From Lentzea nigeriaca (GTDB lineage Bacteria; Actinomycetota; Actinomycetes; Mycobacteriales; Pseudonocardiaceae): a stretch of 64,000 nucleotides of DNA. The stretch is from NCBI RefSeq assembly GCF_016907955.1, contig NZ_JAFBCX010000001.1, positions 806,001-870,000 on the forward strand. Direction: 5' to 3'. This document shows positions 8,397 through 17,549 of this stretch, piece by piece. Position 1 is the stretch's first letter; every line of letters starts with the position of its first letter. Under the pieces are notes generated by a model, which saw only the letters and a list, made by a program, of their open reading frames with translations, was not told the DNA's origin and ran no database searches. A program made the position numbers and the translations under genes.

Positions 8397-9243
8397 TCCA
8401 CTCGTACGTGATGGTCACCGTCTGCGGTGGCATCCCCTGCGGCAACTGAGCGCTCTCGGTCGCGACCTCCTCCGTGCCGGTCACCCGGCCCGTGGCGGGA
8501 TCGACGAGGAACTGGAGAACGAGGCCGTCGACCGACAGCCTCCCGTTGTTCCAGCGGATCCCGGGAGACTCGGCGAGCTTGCGGTACAGCGCGGCCTTCT
8601 CCTCGTTCGTCGTGAACGGCGAGAGCAGCCCCGGCGACGCCGCCAGCAGCTTCTGCTTCGGGTCGGCGGGCAGCGGCGTGGAGATGCTCTCCTCCTTGCA
8701 CGGGGTGGCCGCGCAGAACGAGGTCCACAGCTGCGGGAAGATCATCGTGCTCAGCTTCTGGTCCGGCCGCGGCTGCGCGCCGGAGATCGGCTGGCGCTGC
8801 CCGGTCTCCCTGCGGAAGATGACCACCATCTCGCCCTTCCCGGTGGGCAGCCACACGTCGTACTCGAGCTCGACCAGGGTGCGGCCGACACTCTCGAGGC
8901 CGAACGACGCGGCGGTCGCCACCTCCCGGAGCCGGTAGGTGATGTGCTGGTACCTGGCGGCCGGTTGCTCGGCCAGCTCCAGCAGGGTCGCCGCCTCCTG
9001 CAGGGACTCGGCCGGGGCGTGCGGCATCGTGGCGGGCGCGTCGCGCTGGGCCGGCCGCAGGAGGACCACGAGCCCGGTGATCATCATCACGGCGACCGCG
9101 GCGGCCGCGATGCCGGCCCACCGTGGCGCCCGGCGCACCGGCTTCTCCGTGAAGAGCTGCTCGCGCAACCGGGCCAGCCGCACGTCGTCGGCGCCCCGGA
9201 CCGGGTACAGCTCGGCGAGGTCGTCGTCCAGCACGTCACGCAT
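8377..9243 (-). CDS. CU044_5270 family membrane protein, sigma-factor partner
   Basis: A 288-residue single-pass membrane protein. A short cytoplasmic N-terminus (RDVLDDDLAELYPVRGADDVRLARLREQL) is followed by a membrane helix around residues 43-61 and a 220-residue extracytoplasmic domain rich in beta strands. This is the layout of the actinobacterial CU044_5270 family, usually encoded just after an ECF sigma factor. The start overlaps the sigma gene by 8 bp, so translation is coupled. By context it could act as an anti-sigma-like sensor, but it lacks the HxxxCxxC zinc motif, so that role is inference. Its last codons fall in a duplicated segment shared with the kinase 3' end. Confidence 0.78.
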   Translation of the reverse strand: MRDVLDDDLAELYPVRGADDVRLARLREQLFTEKPVRRAPRWAGIAAAAVAVMMITGLVVLLRPAQRDAPATMPHAPAESLQEAATLLELAEQPAARYQHITYRLREVATAASFGLESVGRTLVELEYDVWLPTGKGEMVVIFRRETGQRQPISGAQPRPDQKLSTMIFPQLWTSFCAATPCKEESISTPLPADPKQKLLAASPGLLSPFTTNEEKAALYRKLAESPGIRWNNGRLSVDGLVLQFLVDPATGRVTGTEEVATESAQLPQGMPPQTVTITYEWTDQRPS

Positions 9244-9730
9244 GTTCCACTTCCTTCAGCTTGGCGCGCAGGCGGTGCAGGCGGGACCTCGCGGTACCGG
9301 CGTTCAGGTCGAGGGCCTCCGCCGCCTCCTGCACGCTCAGCCCGGCCAGCGACACGAGCAGCAGCAGGTCGCGGTCGCTGTCCTGCATCTTCGCGAGCGC
9401 ACCGGCGATTCGCCGCAGGTGCGAGCGGGCGTCGATCCTGGTCACCACGGTGTGCTCCAGCGTTTCCGCGACACCGAGGTCGACGCCGTAGCGTTCGGCG
9501 GTGCGCAACAGCCGGGTCTCGCGTTTGGCGTGGCCCCGCAACAGGTTCGTCGCGATGCCGTAGAGCCAGCCGACGACGCTGCCCTTCTCGGCGTCGTAGG
9601 TGTCCTTGGCGCGCATGGCCGCCAGGAACGTCTCGCTGACCAGGTCGTCGGCGACGTCGACGCCCACCCGTCGCGCCAGATATCGGTGCAGCGGCTGGGC
9701 GTGCTCGTCGAACAGCTCCGCGAACATCAC
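9236..9730 (-). CDS. ECF RNA polymerase sigma factor
   Basis: Sigma-70 family factor of 164 residues. Region 2 is at about 1-70, with ADDLVSETFLAAM (core binding) and GWLYGIATNLLRGHAKRE (-10 recognition). Region 4 is at about 110-160, with LSVQEAAEALDLNAGTARSRLHRLR, the helix-turn-helix for the -35 element. No extra C-terminal SnoaL domain. ATG at 9730 or the adjacent Met. It heads a two-gene operon with the membrane protein downstream. Directs RNA polymerase to a small regulon, probably including its own operon. Confidence 0.92.
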   Translation of the reverse strand: MMFAELFDEHAQPLHRYLARRVGVDVADDLVSETFLAAMRAKDTYDAEKGSVVGWLYGIATNLLRGHAKRETRLLRTAERYGVDLGVAETLEHTVVTRIDARSHLRRIAGALAKMQDSDRDLLLLVSLAGLSVQEAAEALDLNAGTARSRLHRLRAKLKEVEHA

Positions 9731-9811
9731 GCCCCCAGTTGGCTTCTCGCGGCACGGGTGTTGCAGTGACGTGGGTCACAATTCGGTGGACGATCTCCCG
9801 ATGATGGTCGC

Positions 9812-10306
9812 ATGACCAACTGGACCGTGACCGTCGCCGACGCCGCGCGCTCACCGCTCAACCGTGAGTACAACGCAGAGATGATCAGCCGCTACTGGGG
9901 GCGGCCCACGAACGACGCCGAGATCGACGCCTACGAACGCGACGAGCAGGACCACGACGTGCCGGTGTTCCTCGTGATCTCCCGTGATGGCGAGGAGGCG
10001 GGATGCCTCGGAATGCGCTTCCTCGGCGACGGGATCGGTGAGCTGACCCGGATGTTCGTGCGGACGCCGTTCCGCGGTCAGGGCGCGGCATCGGTGCTGC
10101 TGAAGGCGATGGAGGCGCAAGCGCTCGCCCGCGGCGTGACGACGTTGCGGCTCGACACGCGCAACGATCTCGTCGAGGCGCGGAATCTCTACGCCAAGCA
10201 CGGTTTCGTCGAGATCGATCGCTACAACGACGCCGAGTACGCCGATCACTGGTTCGAGAAGAGGCTGAAGAGGCTAACGCCCGCTGATCCGGTCGCGATG
10301 TCCTGA
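9812..10306 (+). CDS. GNAT family N-acetyltransferase
   Basis: Acetyl-CoA dependent acetyltransferase of 164 residues. The acetyl-CoA loop is RTPFRGQGAASVLL, with preceding strands GCLGMRFLGDGIGELTRMFV and following TLRLDTRNDLVEARNLYAKHGFVEI, the standard beta4-alpha3-beta5-alpha4 core. ATG at 9812, divergent from the ECF sigma gene with an 81-bp gap. The acceptor cannot be inferred. The next gene starts 35 bp downstream on the same strand. Confidence 0.86.
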   Translation: MTNWTVTVADAARSPLNREYNAEMISRYWGRPTNDAEIDAYERDEQDHDVPVFLVISRDGEEAGCLGMRFLGDGIGELTRMFVRTPFRGQGAASVLLKAMEAQALARGVTTLRLDTRNDLVEARNLYAKHGFVEIDRYNDAEYADHWFEKRLKRLTPADPVAMS

Positions 10307-10341
10307 TGGGTCGGGATGACGCGCGCCAGGAGGCATTGAAC

Positions 10342-11634
10342 ATGCGGTTGCGTCCACTGGTGGCGGCATTCGCCGTCACCGCGGCACTGGTGGTGACTCC
10401 GGCCTCGGCGGCTCCCGCCGGTCGGGTGCTGGGGTACGTCGCCAACAACGGCGGCGGTGTGTCGGTGATCGACACAGCCACGAACACGGTGTCCGAGACG
10501 ATCGCCGACAGCGGCGGAAACTCGCCGTACATGGCAGCGGTCGCGTTCGACGGAACTCGCGGCTACGTCACGAATTCCGTGCAGAACACGCTCACTGTCA
10601 TCGACACGCCGACCAACACGGTCGACAAGTCCGTTCCCGTCGGGAAACACCCGGCGGGCGTCGCGGTCGCCCCTGGTGGCGGCTTCGTCTACGTCACGAA
10701 CTACGACGACGGAACGGTTTCCGTGGTCGACACCGCCACCCTGACGGTCACCGCGACCGTCACCGTCGGCCAGAACCCGGACGGCGTGGTCGTGACCAAG
10801 GACGGCACGTCCGTCTACGTCACGCACGACGTCGTGGGCCCGAGCAAGGTCTCGGTCATCGACACCACGGCCAACGCGGTCGTCGCCACGATCAACGTGG
10901 GCAGCACGCCCACCGCGGTCGCGGCCTCCGCCGACGGCACCCGGATTTATGTGGTGAACAAGGGTTCTGACGACGTCTCCGCCATCGACGTCGCCGCGCG
11001 CACAGTGGTCGGCACCGCGAAGGTCGGCTTCGTGCCGCACGGCATCGCGTTGTCGCCCCACGGAACCCGTGCGTACGTGACGAACAGCGAGTTCGACTCG
11101 GTGTCCGTTGTGGACCTGACGGTGATGGCGGAACAGCAGAAGATCTTCGTCGGTGACCGCCCGATCAGCGTCGCCCTGACGCCGGACGGTGCGAGCGCCT
11201 ACGTCACGAACTTCAACAGCAACACGGTCTCGATCATCGACACGGCGTCCAACACGGTCACCGGCACCATTCCGGTCGGCCAGCGCCCGGTGGGCATCGC
11301 GATCAACCTCGTGCCGCCGGCCGCGTCGACGCTCGTGGCAGGTACCGCCCAGCTGCAGGTGCGGCTCCTCGGTTTCACGGTCCGCTCGCTCGACGCGACG
11401 CTGACCGAGAAGCACACCGGGGCGCCGGTCGCCGGCAGGACCGTCGTGTTCCGCACGGTCAAGGGCAACCCGCTGTGCACCGCCACGACCAACTCCTCCG
11501 GCAAGGCCACGTGCGACGCCCAGGTGTCGCTGGCGGTCGGGCTGTCCACCCTGCTGCAGGGCTTCACGGCCTCGTTCGCGGGCGACAACGAGCACGGTGG
11601 CGCTTCGGCGCACGGCTACATCACCTTGCTCTAG
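10342..11634 (+). CDS. Secreted YVTN-repeat beta-propeller protein with C-terminal Ig-like domain
   Basis: Exported protein of 430 residues. A cleavable signal peptide (about 1-24, ending ASAAP) precedes seven propeller blades marked by YVANN, YVTNS, YVTNY, YVTHD, YVVNK, YVTNS and YVTNF, each followed by a SVIDTATNTV-type strand; this is the YncE/40-residue YVTN family. The last 110 residues form a bacterial Ig-like domain (GAPVAGRTVVFRTVKG, then a Cys pair in LCTATTNSSGKATC). The ATG at 10342 is chosen because AGGAGG lies 8 bases upstream and the signal peptide begins there. Probably a ligand- or surface-binding protein outside the cell; no enzyme activity visible. Confidence 0.86.
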   Translation: MRLRPLVAAFAVTAALVVTPASAAPAGRVLGYVANNGGGVSVIDTATNTVSETIADSGGNSPYMAAVAFDGTRGYVTNSVQNTLTVIDTPTNTVDKSVPVGKHPAGVAVAPGGGFVYVTNYDDGTVSVVDTATLTVTATVTVGQNPDGVVVTKDGTSVYVTHDVVGPSKVSVIDTTANAVVATINVGSTPTAVAASADGTRIYVVNKGSDDVSAIDVAARTVVGTAKVGFVPHGIALSPHGTRAYVTNSEFDSVSVVDLTVMAEQQKIFVGDRPISVALTPDGASAYVTNFNSNTVSIIDTASNTVTGTIPVGQRPVGIAINLVPPAASTLVAGTAQLQVRLLGFTVRSLDATLTEKHTGAPVAGRTVVFRTVKGNPLCTATTNSSGKATCDAQVSLAVGLSTLLQGFTASFAGDNEHGGASAHGYITLL

Positions 11635-11893
11635 TGGAGCGTCGCGGCTTGGTTGTGCTCCGTTGAGGCGGGCCGGGGAGTGGGCGGTCTGGTGCTCGTC
11701 ACCGAAAGCCCGCGATCTTCATCATCGAAGCGCGGCTGCCTGCCGGCATCACTCTCACTGTCACATCCCAAGAGATAGCTGCGACACGCGACTAGTAGAC
11801 CGTCGCCTCTAACCTTTGGTATGGGCGGGTCGTCCGCGTGTCGCGCGGCGTGTCGGCGATGTGATCGTGAGTTGGCGGTAGGTGGCGTGATCA

Positions 11894-11905
11894 GCAAACG
11901 TTTGC
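11894..11905. promoter_or_regulatory. LacI/GalR-type operator palindrome
   Basis: Perfect palindrome GCAAACGTTTGC with the central CG step typical of LacI-family operators (compare the PurR consensus core). It lies 184 bp upstream of the secreted GH97 glycosidase, so a sugar-responsive LacI repressor is a reasonable inference. No lacI-type gene is present in the window. Confidence 0.5.
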
Positions 11906-11995
11906 CTCGGCTCGCAACTACAACCAACTCAAGATCGCGGACCACACAACTAAGCCGCGACGGCCTACTAGTCATCTGAGTTGTCACGGTTGTTA

Positions 11996-12047
11996 CATCC
12001 CTTGACTCGGGTGAAACGCCCGGCATAGCGTCCGGGTCAAGGGATGT
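11996..12047 (+). promoter_or_regulatory. Candidate promoter enclosed by inverted repeat upstream of GH97 gene
   Basis: Arms CATCCCTTGAC and GTCAAGGGATG pair perfectly across about 30 bases and extend by further C/G pairs. TTGACT (12002-12007) in the left arm resembles a -35 box; CATAGC (12024-12029), 16 bp later, could be a -10. The right arm then falls near the transcription start. A repressor binding both arms would close the promoter; alternatively the transcript's 5' end folds. Ends about 42 bp before the GTG. Confidence 0.45.
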
Positions 12048-12088
12048 CTTCCGGTGACCGCCGCCCCGGATCACGAAGGGGAGTATCC

Positions 12089-14629
12089 GTGGCGGTGCGA
12101 GTGTTGGCGCTGGTCGCCCTCATCGCTGGGCTGGTCGTTGTGCCTCCCGCGCAGGCCGGTTCCAGCGGTCCGCAGGCGGTCGTCAGCGCTTCTGGCGGAA
12201 CCGTCACCCTGGCGGTGACCTTCGGCGGCAAGACGGTCGTGCAGCCATCGCCGGTCGGCATCATGACCGAGCGCGCCGACCTGTCATCAGGCTTGACGCC
12301 CGCGGGCAAGTCGAGGCGGGCCATCTTCGAGCGCTACCGCACGACGTCGGGCAAGAAGCTCGACCGGACCGTGCGCGCCACCGAGACGACCTACCGGTTC
12401 ACGTCCGGGGCCGACGAGCTGCACCTCGTGGTGCGCGAATCCGCCGACGGTGTCGCGTATCGCTACGAGCTGCCGCAGGACACCGGCGCGGTCACGGGTG
12501 AGGCCTCGGCGTTCGTGCTGCCCGCGGACTCGACGGCGTGGCTCGCGAAGTTCCGCCGTGACTACGAGAACCCGTTCCTGCGCTACACCACCGGGACCGC
12601 CGAGCAGGCCGAGTACATGCATCCCGCGCTGTTCGAGGTCGGCGGCACGTACGCGCTGATCACCGAGTCCGATGTGGACGGCCGCTACTCCGGTGGCCAC
12701 CTCGTGCACACCGGCGGCGGCAGGTTCGGGCTGAAGCTGTGGGACGAGAAGGTCGCGGTGGCCGGCGCGCTGAAGACGCCGTGGCGCACCATGATCGTGG
12801 GCTCGCTGGCCACCGTCACCGAGTCGACGCTCGTGGACGACCTCGCCCCGGCGTCACGGGTGCGGGACACGTCGTGGATCAAGCCCGGTCCGGCGATCTG
12901 GTCGTGGCTCGCGGGAGGCCGGACGGTGCAACAGGATCTCGCCAGGCAGAAGGAGTTCGTCGACTACGCGGCCGCGCGCGGCTGGCCGTACGTCGTGGTC
13001 GACGCCGGCTGGTACGACGACCCGAACTGGCGGCAGACCAGCTTCCTCCCCGAACTTGTGAGCTACGCCAAGGCGCGCAGGGTCGGCATCCACACGTGGG
13101 TGCGGTTCAGCAGCGTCGACACGCCGGAGAAACGCGCGGACTACCTGCCGTGGCTGCGGAAATGGGGCGTGCAGGGCCTGAAGATCGACTTCATGGACTC
13201 CGACGGCCAGGAGCGGTACCGCTGGTACGACGAGATCCTGCCGGAGACCGCCCGGATGCACTTCCTGATCAACTTCCACGGTGCCACGCTGCCGCACGGC
13301 ATCCACCGCACCTGGCCGCACGTCATGACGACCGAGGCGGTGCACGGCGCCGAGAAGTCCAGCGGTGTCACCACCGCGCACCTCACCGCGTTGCCGTTCA
13401 CCCGCAACGTGGTGGGAGGCATGGACTTCACGCCGGGTGGCTTCCACCGCACCCGCGCCAACACCGACGCCGGTGAGCTCGCGCTGTCGGTGCTGTACGA
13501 GTCGGGGATCCAGAATCTCGCCGGACGGCCGGACGCCTACGACGCACGCCCGTTGGCGCGCTGGTTCCTCGAGCAGACGCCGACGGCGTGGGACGAGACG
13601 CGGCTGCTTTCCGGTCGCCCAGGAGAAAGCGCGGTGATGGCACGGCGCAGCGACGACCGGTGGTTCGTCGGCGGCGCGATCGCGGGGGAGGCCCGCGTCC
13701 TGGACCTGCCCGCGCCCGGCGAGGGCCGTTGGCTGGTCGAGGTCGTGCGCGACGGTGCCGCCGGTCTGGTCAAGGAAACCCATGTCACCGCGGAGAAACT
13801 GACCATCCCGGTGGCGAAGGACGGCGGGTTCGCCGCGCTGGTGTGCCACCCGGTCCGCGACACCTGCGCGCGGCCCACGTACGGCCTCCCGGCCACGACC
13901 GTTGCCGTCACGCCCGATCAGGTGTCGGTGCAGCCGGGGCAGGCTTTCGAGCTGAGCGGCACGTTCACCAACACGTCGGCCCAGCCGCTGTACGACGTGA
14001 CGTTCGCGCCGCGGGTGCCCTCGGGCTGGAGCGCCTCCGCCGCGGTGCGTGCGTTCCGGGTGGCGCCGGGGGAGTCGCTGGCCGGCAGGTGGACGGTGAC
14101 GGTCGGCGCCGGTCCCGTGGCCGGGCTGACCGACGTGCCCGCTGTCGCGCGGTTCCGGCCCCACCGGTTCGGATCCGGTGTCGAGGCGGAGAAGGCGACG
14201 CGTGCTCACGTGTGGAAGCCGTTGCCCGCGGGGCAGTCTTATGTGCCGGGCAACGACCGTTCCGTCGAAGGCAGGACCTTGACGACCGGCGGTGTGCGGT
14301 TCGGCAGGGGCATCGGCACGACGCCCGGCGACAAGGTCGTCGAACTGGGGGCCTGCACGAGGTTCGACGCCACGGTCGGCGTGGACGACGAGGTCGACGG
14401 CCGCGTGGACCGCGCCGCGGGCGTCGGCGGATCTGTCGCCTTCGTCGTCATCGGTGACGGACGGGTGCTCTACGAGAGCCCGCTGCGCAGGTCCGTCGAC
14501 CCGGCGTTGCCGATCAGCGTGGACGTGGGCGGTGTGCGGTCGTTGACGTTGCGCGTGACCGACGGTGGTGACGGCACCAGCCTCGACAACGCGGTGTGGG
14601 GTGACGCGAGGCTGACTTGCGGGCGGTGA
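12089..14629 (+). CDS. Secreted glycoside hydrolase family 97 with NEW3 and NPCBM domains
   Basis: Exported alpha-glycosidase of 846 residues. A signal peptide ends near PPAQAG. The N-terminal GH97 beta-sandwich (about 25-270) is followed by a (beta/alpha)8 barrel with GLKIDFMDSDGQ, carrying the Asp nucleophile of retaining members, and MTTEAVHGAEK, where GH97 has calcium and catalytic acids. Retaining GH97 enzymes are typically alpha-galactosidase-like. After about residue 610 comes an NPCBM-associated (NEW3) domain (SVQPGQAFELSGTFTN), then an NPCBM galactose-binding-like module to the C-terminus. The GTG at 12089 follows AAGGGGAG by six bases. Likely regulated through the operator-like repeats upstream. 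Monocistronic; the GH10 xylanase gene follows after 145 bp. Confidence 0.9.
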   Translation: MAVRVLALVALIAGLVVVPPAQAGSSGPQAVVSASGGTVTLAVTFGGKTVVQPSPVGIMTERADLSSGLTPAGKSRRAIFERYRTTSGKKLDRTVRATETTYRFTSGADELHLVVRESADGVAYRYELPQDTGAVTGEASAFVLPADSTAWLAKFRRDYENPFLRYTTGTAEQAEYMHPALFEVGGTYALITESDVDGRYSGGHLVHTGGGRFGLKLWDEKVAVAGALKTPWRTMIVGSLATVTESTLVDDLAPASRVRDTSWIKPGPAIWSWLAGGRTVQQDLARQKEFVDYAAARGWPYVVVDAGWYDDPNWRQTSFLPELVSYAKARRVGIHTWVRFSSVDTPEKRADYLPWLRKWGVQGLKIDFMDSDGQERYRWYDEILPETARMHFLINFHGATLPHGIHRTWPHVMTTEAVHGAEKSSGVTTAHLTALPFTRNVVGGMDFTPGGFHRTRANTDAGELALSVLYESGIQNLAGRPDAYDARPLARWFLEQTPTAWDETRLLSGRPGESAVMARRSDDRWFVGGAIAGEARVLDLPAPGEGRWLVEVVRDGAAGLVKETHVTAEKLTIPVAKDGGFAALVCHPVRDTCARPTYGLPATTVAVTPDQVSVQPGQAFELSGTFTNTSAQPLYDVTFAPRVPSGWSASAAVRAFRVAPGESLAGRWTVTVGAGPVAGLTDVPAVARFRPHRFGSGVEAEKATRAHVWKPLPAGQSYVPGNDRSVEGRTLTTGGVRFGRGIGTTPGDKVVELGACTRFDATVGVDDEVDGRVDRAAGVGGSVAFVVIGDGRVLYESPLRRSVDPALPISVDVGGVRSLTLRVTDGGDGTSLDNAVWGDARLTCGR

Positions 14630-14774
14630 GTCATCGACTCATTCGACGGCGTCTTCGATTCATCGACGCGGTTTTCGACGCTGTACCAACGGTTTCCGGC
14701 GCTTGACGCTGCCGAGAAGAGCGCCATAAGGTGCCGAGGGTTCTCGGTTCCAGCCGTCGCGAAAACGAGGTCTG

Positions 14775-15878
14775 ATGAAGCCGGCTCGTCTGATCATGAC
14801 GTTGTTCACCGCCGTGACGTTGTCGGTGCCGCTGGCTTCGACGGCCTCGGCCGCACCCGAGACGGGCGGCCACCACGACACCTTGCGCTGGGCGGCGCCC
14901 AGGGGCTTCCACATCGGCAGCGCGGTCGCCGGCGGCGGTCACCACGAGACCCAGCCCTACCCGGACCCGTTCACCTCCGACCGGCCGTACCGCCAGGTGC
15001 TGGGCGCCGAGTTCAGCTCGGTGTCGCCGGAGAACCAGATGAAGTGGGAGTACATCCACCCCGAGCGCGACCGGTACAACTTCGGCATGGCGGACGCCAT
15101 CGTGCGGTTCGCCAAGCAGAACCGGCAGGTCGTCCGCGGCCACACCCTTTTGTGGCACAGCCAGAACCCGGAGTGGCTCGAGAAGGGCGAGTTCACCAAG
15201 GACGAGCTGCGCGCGATCCTGCGCGAGCACATCAGGACGGTGGTCGGGCGGTACGCGGGCCGGATCCAGCAGTGGGACGTGGCCAACGAGATCTTCACCG
15301 ACTCGGGCGCGCTGCGGACCACCGACAACGTCTGGATCCGCGAGCTCGGTCCCGGCATCATCGCGGACGCGTTCCGGTGGGCGCACCAGGCCGACCCCAG
15401 GGCGAAGCTGTTCTTCAACGACTACAACGTCGAAAGCGTCAACGCGAAGAGCGACGCCTACTACGCGCTGATCAAGGACCTGCGCGCGGCCGGCGTGCCC
15501 GTGCACGGCTTCTCCGTCCAAGGGCACCTCAGCCTGGACTACGGCTTCCCCGGCGACCTGGAGAGCAACCTGAAGCGGTTCGCCGGTCTCGGCCTGCAGA
15601 CCGCGATCACCGAGGTCGACGTGCGGATGACCCTGCAGGCGGGCGGCGTGCCGACCGAGGCCCAGCTGCGCCAGCAGGCCGACTACTACCAGCGCATGCT
15701 CACCGCGTGCCTGAACGTCAGCACCTGCTGCTCGTTCACCATCTGGGGCTTCGTCGACAAGTACTCGTGGGTGCCGGTCTTCTTCCAGGGGCAGGGCGCG
15801 GCCACGGTGATGTGGAACGACTTCACCCACAAACCCGCGTACGACGCCTTGCGGTCCACCCTGGCCGGACGCAGGTGA
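14775..15878 (+). CDS. Secreted GH10 endo-1,4-beta-xylanase
   Basis: Hydrolyses the xylan backbone outside the cell. The 367-residue protein has a signal peptide (about 1-27, ASTASAAP) and a single GH10 barrel: GAEFSSVSPENQMKW, the substrate-binding GHTLLWHSQ, acid/base Glu in WDVANEIF, and nucleophile Glu in ITEVDVRM. A Cys-Cys motif near CLNVSTCC probably forms disulphides. No carbohydrate-binding module is attached, so it is the catalytic core only. ATG at 14775 after a GAGG. A candidate TTGACG (14704-14709) lies upstream. With the GH97, GH5 and GH95 genes it supports a plant-biomass-degrading lifestyle. Confidence 0.95.
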   Translation: MKPARLIMTLFTAVTLSVPLASTASAAPETGGHHDTLRWAAPRGFHIGSAVAGGGHHETQPYPDPFTSDRPYRQVLGAEFSSVSPENQMKWEYIHPERDRYNFGMADAIVRFAKQNRQVVRGHTLLWHSQNPEWLEKGEFTKDELRAILREHIRTVVGRYAGRIQQWDVANEIFTDSGALRTTDNVWIRELGPGIIADAFRWAHQADPRAKLFFNDYNVESVNAKSDAYYALIKDLRAAGVPVHGFSVQGHLSLDYGFPGDLESNLKRFAGLGLQTAITEVDVRMTLQAGGVPTEAQLRQQADYYQRMLTACLNVSTCCSFTIWGFVDKYSWVPVFFQGQGAATVMWNDFTHKPAYDALRSTLAGRR

Positions 15879-15926
15879 CCGGTCCCGGCTTCCCGATTCG
15901 GCCGGATGTGTGATTACGTTGAGCCT

Positions 15927-16520
15927 GTGACTGTGGAACAGGTGGTCCTCCTGGCCGAGGACGGTTCGGCCATCGGGGTCGAGGACAAGGCCGTCGTGCA
16001 CCACGCGGACACCCCGCTGCACCTGGCGTTTTCCAGCTACGTCTTCGACTCGGCGGGCCGCATCGTCCTCACCCGGCGCGCGCTGCACAAGAAGACGTTC
16101 CCCGGCGTGTGGACGAACACCTGCTGCGGTCACCCGCTGCCGGACGAGGACATGGCCCAGGCGGTGCTGCGGCGCCTGCGGGACGAGCTCGGCCTGAAGT
16201 GCTCCGAGCCGGAACTGCTGCTGCCGCGCTTCCGCTACCGCGCCGAGATGGACGGGGTCGTCGAGAACGAGATGTGCCCGGTGTTCCGGGTGCTCTCCGA
16301 CGACGAGCCCGTCCCGAACCCGGACGAGGTCGACTCGGCCGAGCGCGTGCCGTGGGCGGAGTTCGCCCAGTCCGTGCTGGACGGCACGCGTGAGATCTCG
16401 CCGTGGGCGAAGCTGCAGGTCGCCGAGCTGGTGAAGCTCGGGCCCGATCCGCTGGCATGGCCTGTCGCGGACCGGGCCGGGCTGCCCAGCGCCGTCAGGC
16501 TGGGCTCACCACTCCAGTGA
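15927..16520 (+). CDS. idi: Isopentenyl-diphosphate delta-isomerase, type I
   Basis: Interconverts isopentenyl and dimethylallyl diphosphate for isoprenoid synthesis. This Nudix-fold enzyme of about 197 residues contains the metal and substrate sites [12 protein letters not shown], the catalytic Cys in TNTCCGHP, the Nudix-like [12 protein letters not shown], and the catalytic Glu in [12 protein letters not shown] at 15927 (VTVEQVVLL) matches family N-termini best; an in-frame ATG at 15906 would add seven residues, and neither has a clear ribosome binding site. Converges on nrdB, with the 3' ends overlapping by about 15 bp. No mevalonate or MEP genes are next to it. Confidence 0.9.
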   Translation: MTVEQVVLLAEDGSAIGVEDKAVVHHADTPLHLAFSSYVFDSAGRIVLTRRALHKKTFPGVWTNTCCGHPLPDEDMAQAVLRRLRDELGLKCSEPELLLPRFRYRAEMDGVVENEMCPVFRVLSDDEPVPNPDEVDSAERVPWAEFAQSVLDGTREISPWAKLQVAELVKLGPDPLAWPVADRAGLPSAVRLGSPLQ

Positions 16521-17549
16521 GCCACCGTTCTGGTACTCGATGACACGGGTCTCGAAGAAGTTCTTCTCCTTCTTCAGATCCATCATCTCCGACATCCACG
16601 GGAACGGGTTCTCGGTCTGTTCCCACACCGGCTCCAGGCCGAGCTGTGCGCAGCGGCGGTTCGTGATGAACCGCATGTACTGCTCGCACAGCTCGGCGTT
16701 GAGCCCGAGGATGCCGTTCGGCATGGTGTCGCGGCCGTAGGCGATCTCCAGCTCGCAGCCCTCGGCGAGCATCGTGCGCACCTCCTTCTGGAACACGTCG
16801 TTCCACAGGTGCGGGTTCTCGATCTTGATCTGGTTGACGGCGTCGATGCCGAAGTTCAGGTGGATCGACTCGTCGCGCAGGATGTACTGGTACTGCTCGG
16901 CGATGCCGACCATCTTGTTGCGGCGGCCCAAGGACAGGATCTGCGCGAAGCCGGTGTAGAACCACATGCCCTCGAAGACCACGTAGAACGCCACGAGGTC
17001 CTTGAGGAACGCCTGGTCGCGGTCCGGCGTGCCGGTCCGGAACTCCGGGTCCTCCAGGTGCTGGGTGTACTGCAACGCCCAGGCGGCCTTGTCCGTGATG
17101 GACGGGATCTCCCGGTACATGTTGAACAGCTCGCCCTCGTCGAGGCCGAGTGACTCGCAGATGTACTGGAAGGTGTGCGTGTGCACGGCTTCCTCGAAGG
17201 CCTGGCGCAGCAGGTATTGCCGGCACTCGGGGTTGGTCAGGTGCCGGTACACCGCGAGCACGATGTTGTTGGCCACCAACGATTCACTCGTGGCGAAGAA
17301 GCCGAGGTTCCGCTTGATCATGCGGCGTTCCTCGTCGGTGAGCCCGTCCGGGGAAGGCGCTGTCTTCCAGAGCATGATGTCGGCCTGCATCGAGACCTCG
17401 GTCGGCATCCAGTGGTTGTTGCAGCCGCTGAGGTACTTCTCCCACGCCCAGTGGTACTTGAGCGGCAGCAGCTGGTTGACGTCGGCGCGACAGTTGATCA
17501 TCGCCTTGTCGTCGACGCTCACACGCGCGGCACCTGCTTCGATGCTCAT
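16506..17549 (-). CDS. nrdB: Ribonucleotide reductase R2 subunit, class Ic (Mn/Fe) type
   Basis: Small subunit of class I ribonucleotide reductase, making the oxidant for dNTP synthesis. The 347-residue protein has metal ligands Glu89, Glu120, His123, Glu193, Glu227 and His230. The radical position in [10 protein letters not shown] is Phe127 instead of Tyr, and the first ligand is Glu instead of Asp. All numbers coincide with those of the Chlamydia trachomatis class Ic enzyme, which uses a Mn/Fe cofactor and no tyrosyl radical; Tyr222 and Asp226 of its electron path are present too. The C-terminal [10 protein letters not shown] tail, needed to dock on NrdA, is intact. ATG at 17549 overlaps the nrdA stop (TAATG). 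Class Ic assignment is inference from residues. Confidence 0.95.
   Translation of the reverse strand: MSIEAGAARVSVDDKAMINCRADVNQLLPLKYHWAWEKYLSGCNNHWMPTEVSMQADIMLWKTAPSPDGLTDEERRMIKRNLGFFATSESLVANNIVLAVYRHLTNPECRQYLLRQAFEEAVHTHTFQYICESLGLDEGELFNMYREIPSITDKAAWALQYTQHLEDPEFRTGTPDRDQAFLKDLVAFYVVFEGMWFYTGFAQILSLGRRNKMVGIAEQYQYILRDESIHLNFGIDAVNQIKIENPHLWNDVFQKEVRTMLAEGCELEIAYGRDTMPNGILGLNAELCEQYMRFITNRRCAQLGLEPVWEQTENPFPWMSEMMDLKKEKNFFETRVIEYQNGGSLEW

Larger units (their letters stand above)
11635..12088. other. 454-bp intergenic region before GH97 gene
   Basis: No coding frame with family likeness is visible. The region is less GC-rich than its surroundings and holds two regulatory-looking signals, described separately: a perfect 12-bp palindrome at 11894-11905, and a long inverted repeat enclosing a promoter at 11996-12047. 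Confidence 0.6.
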
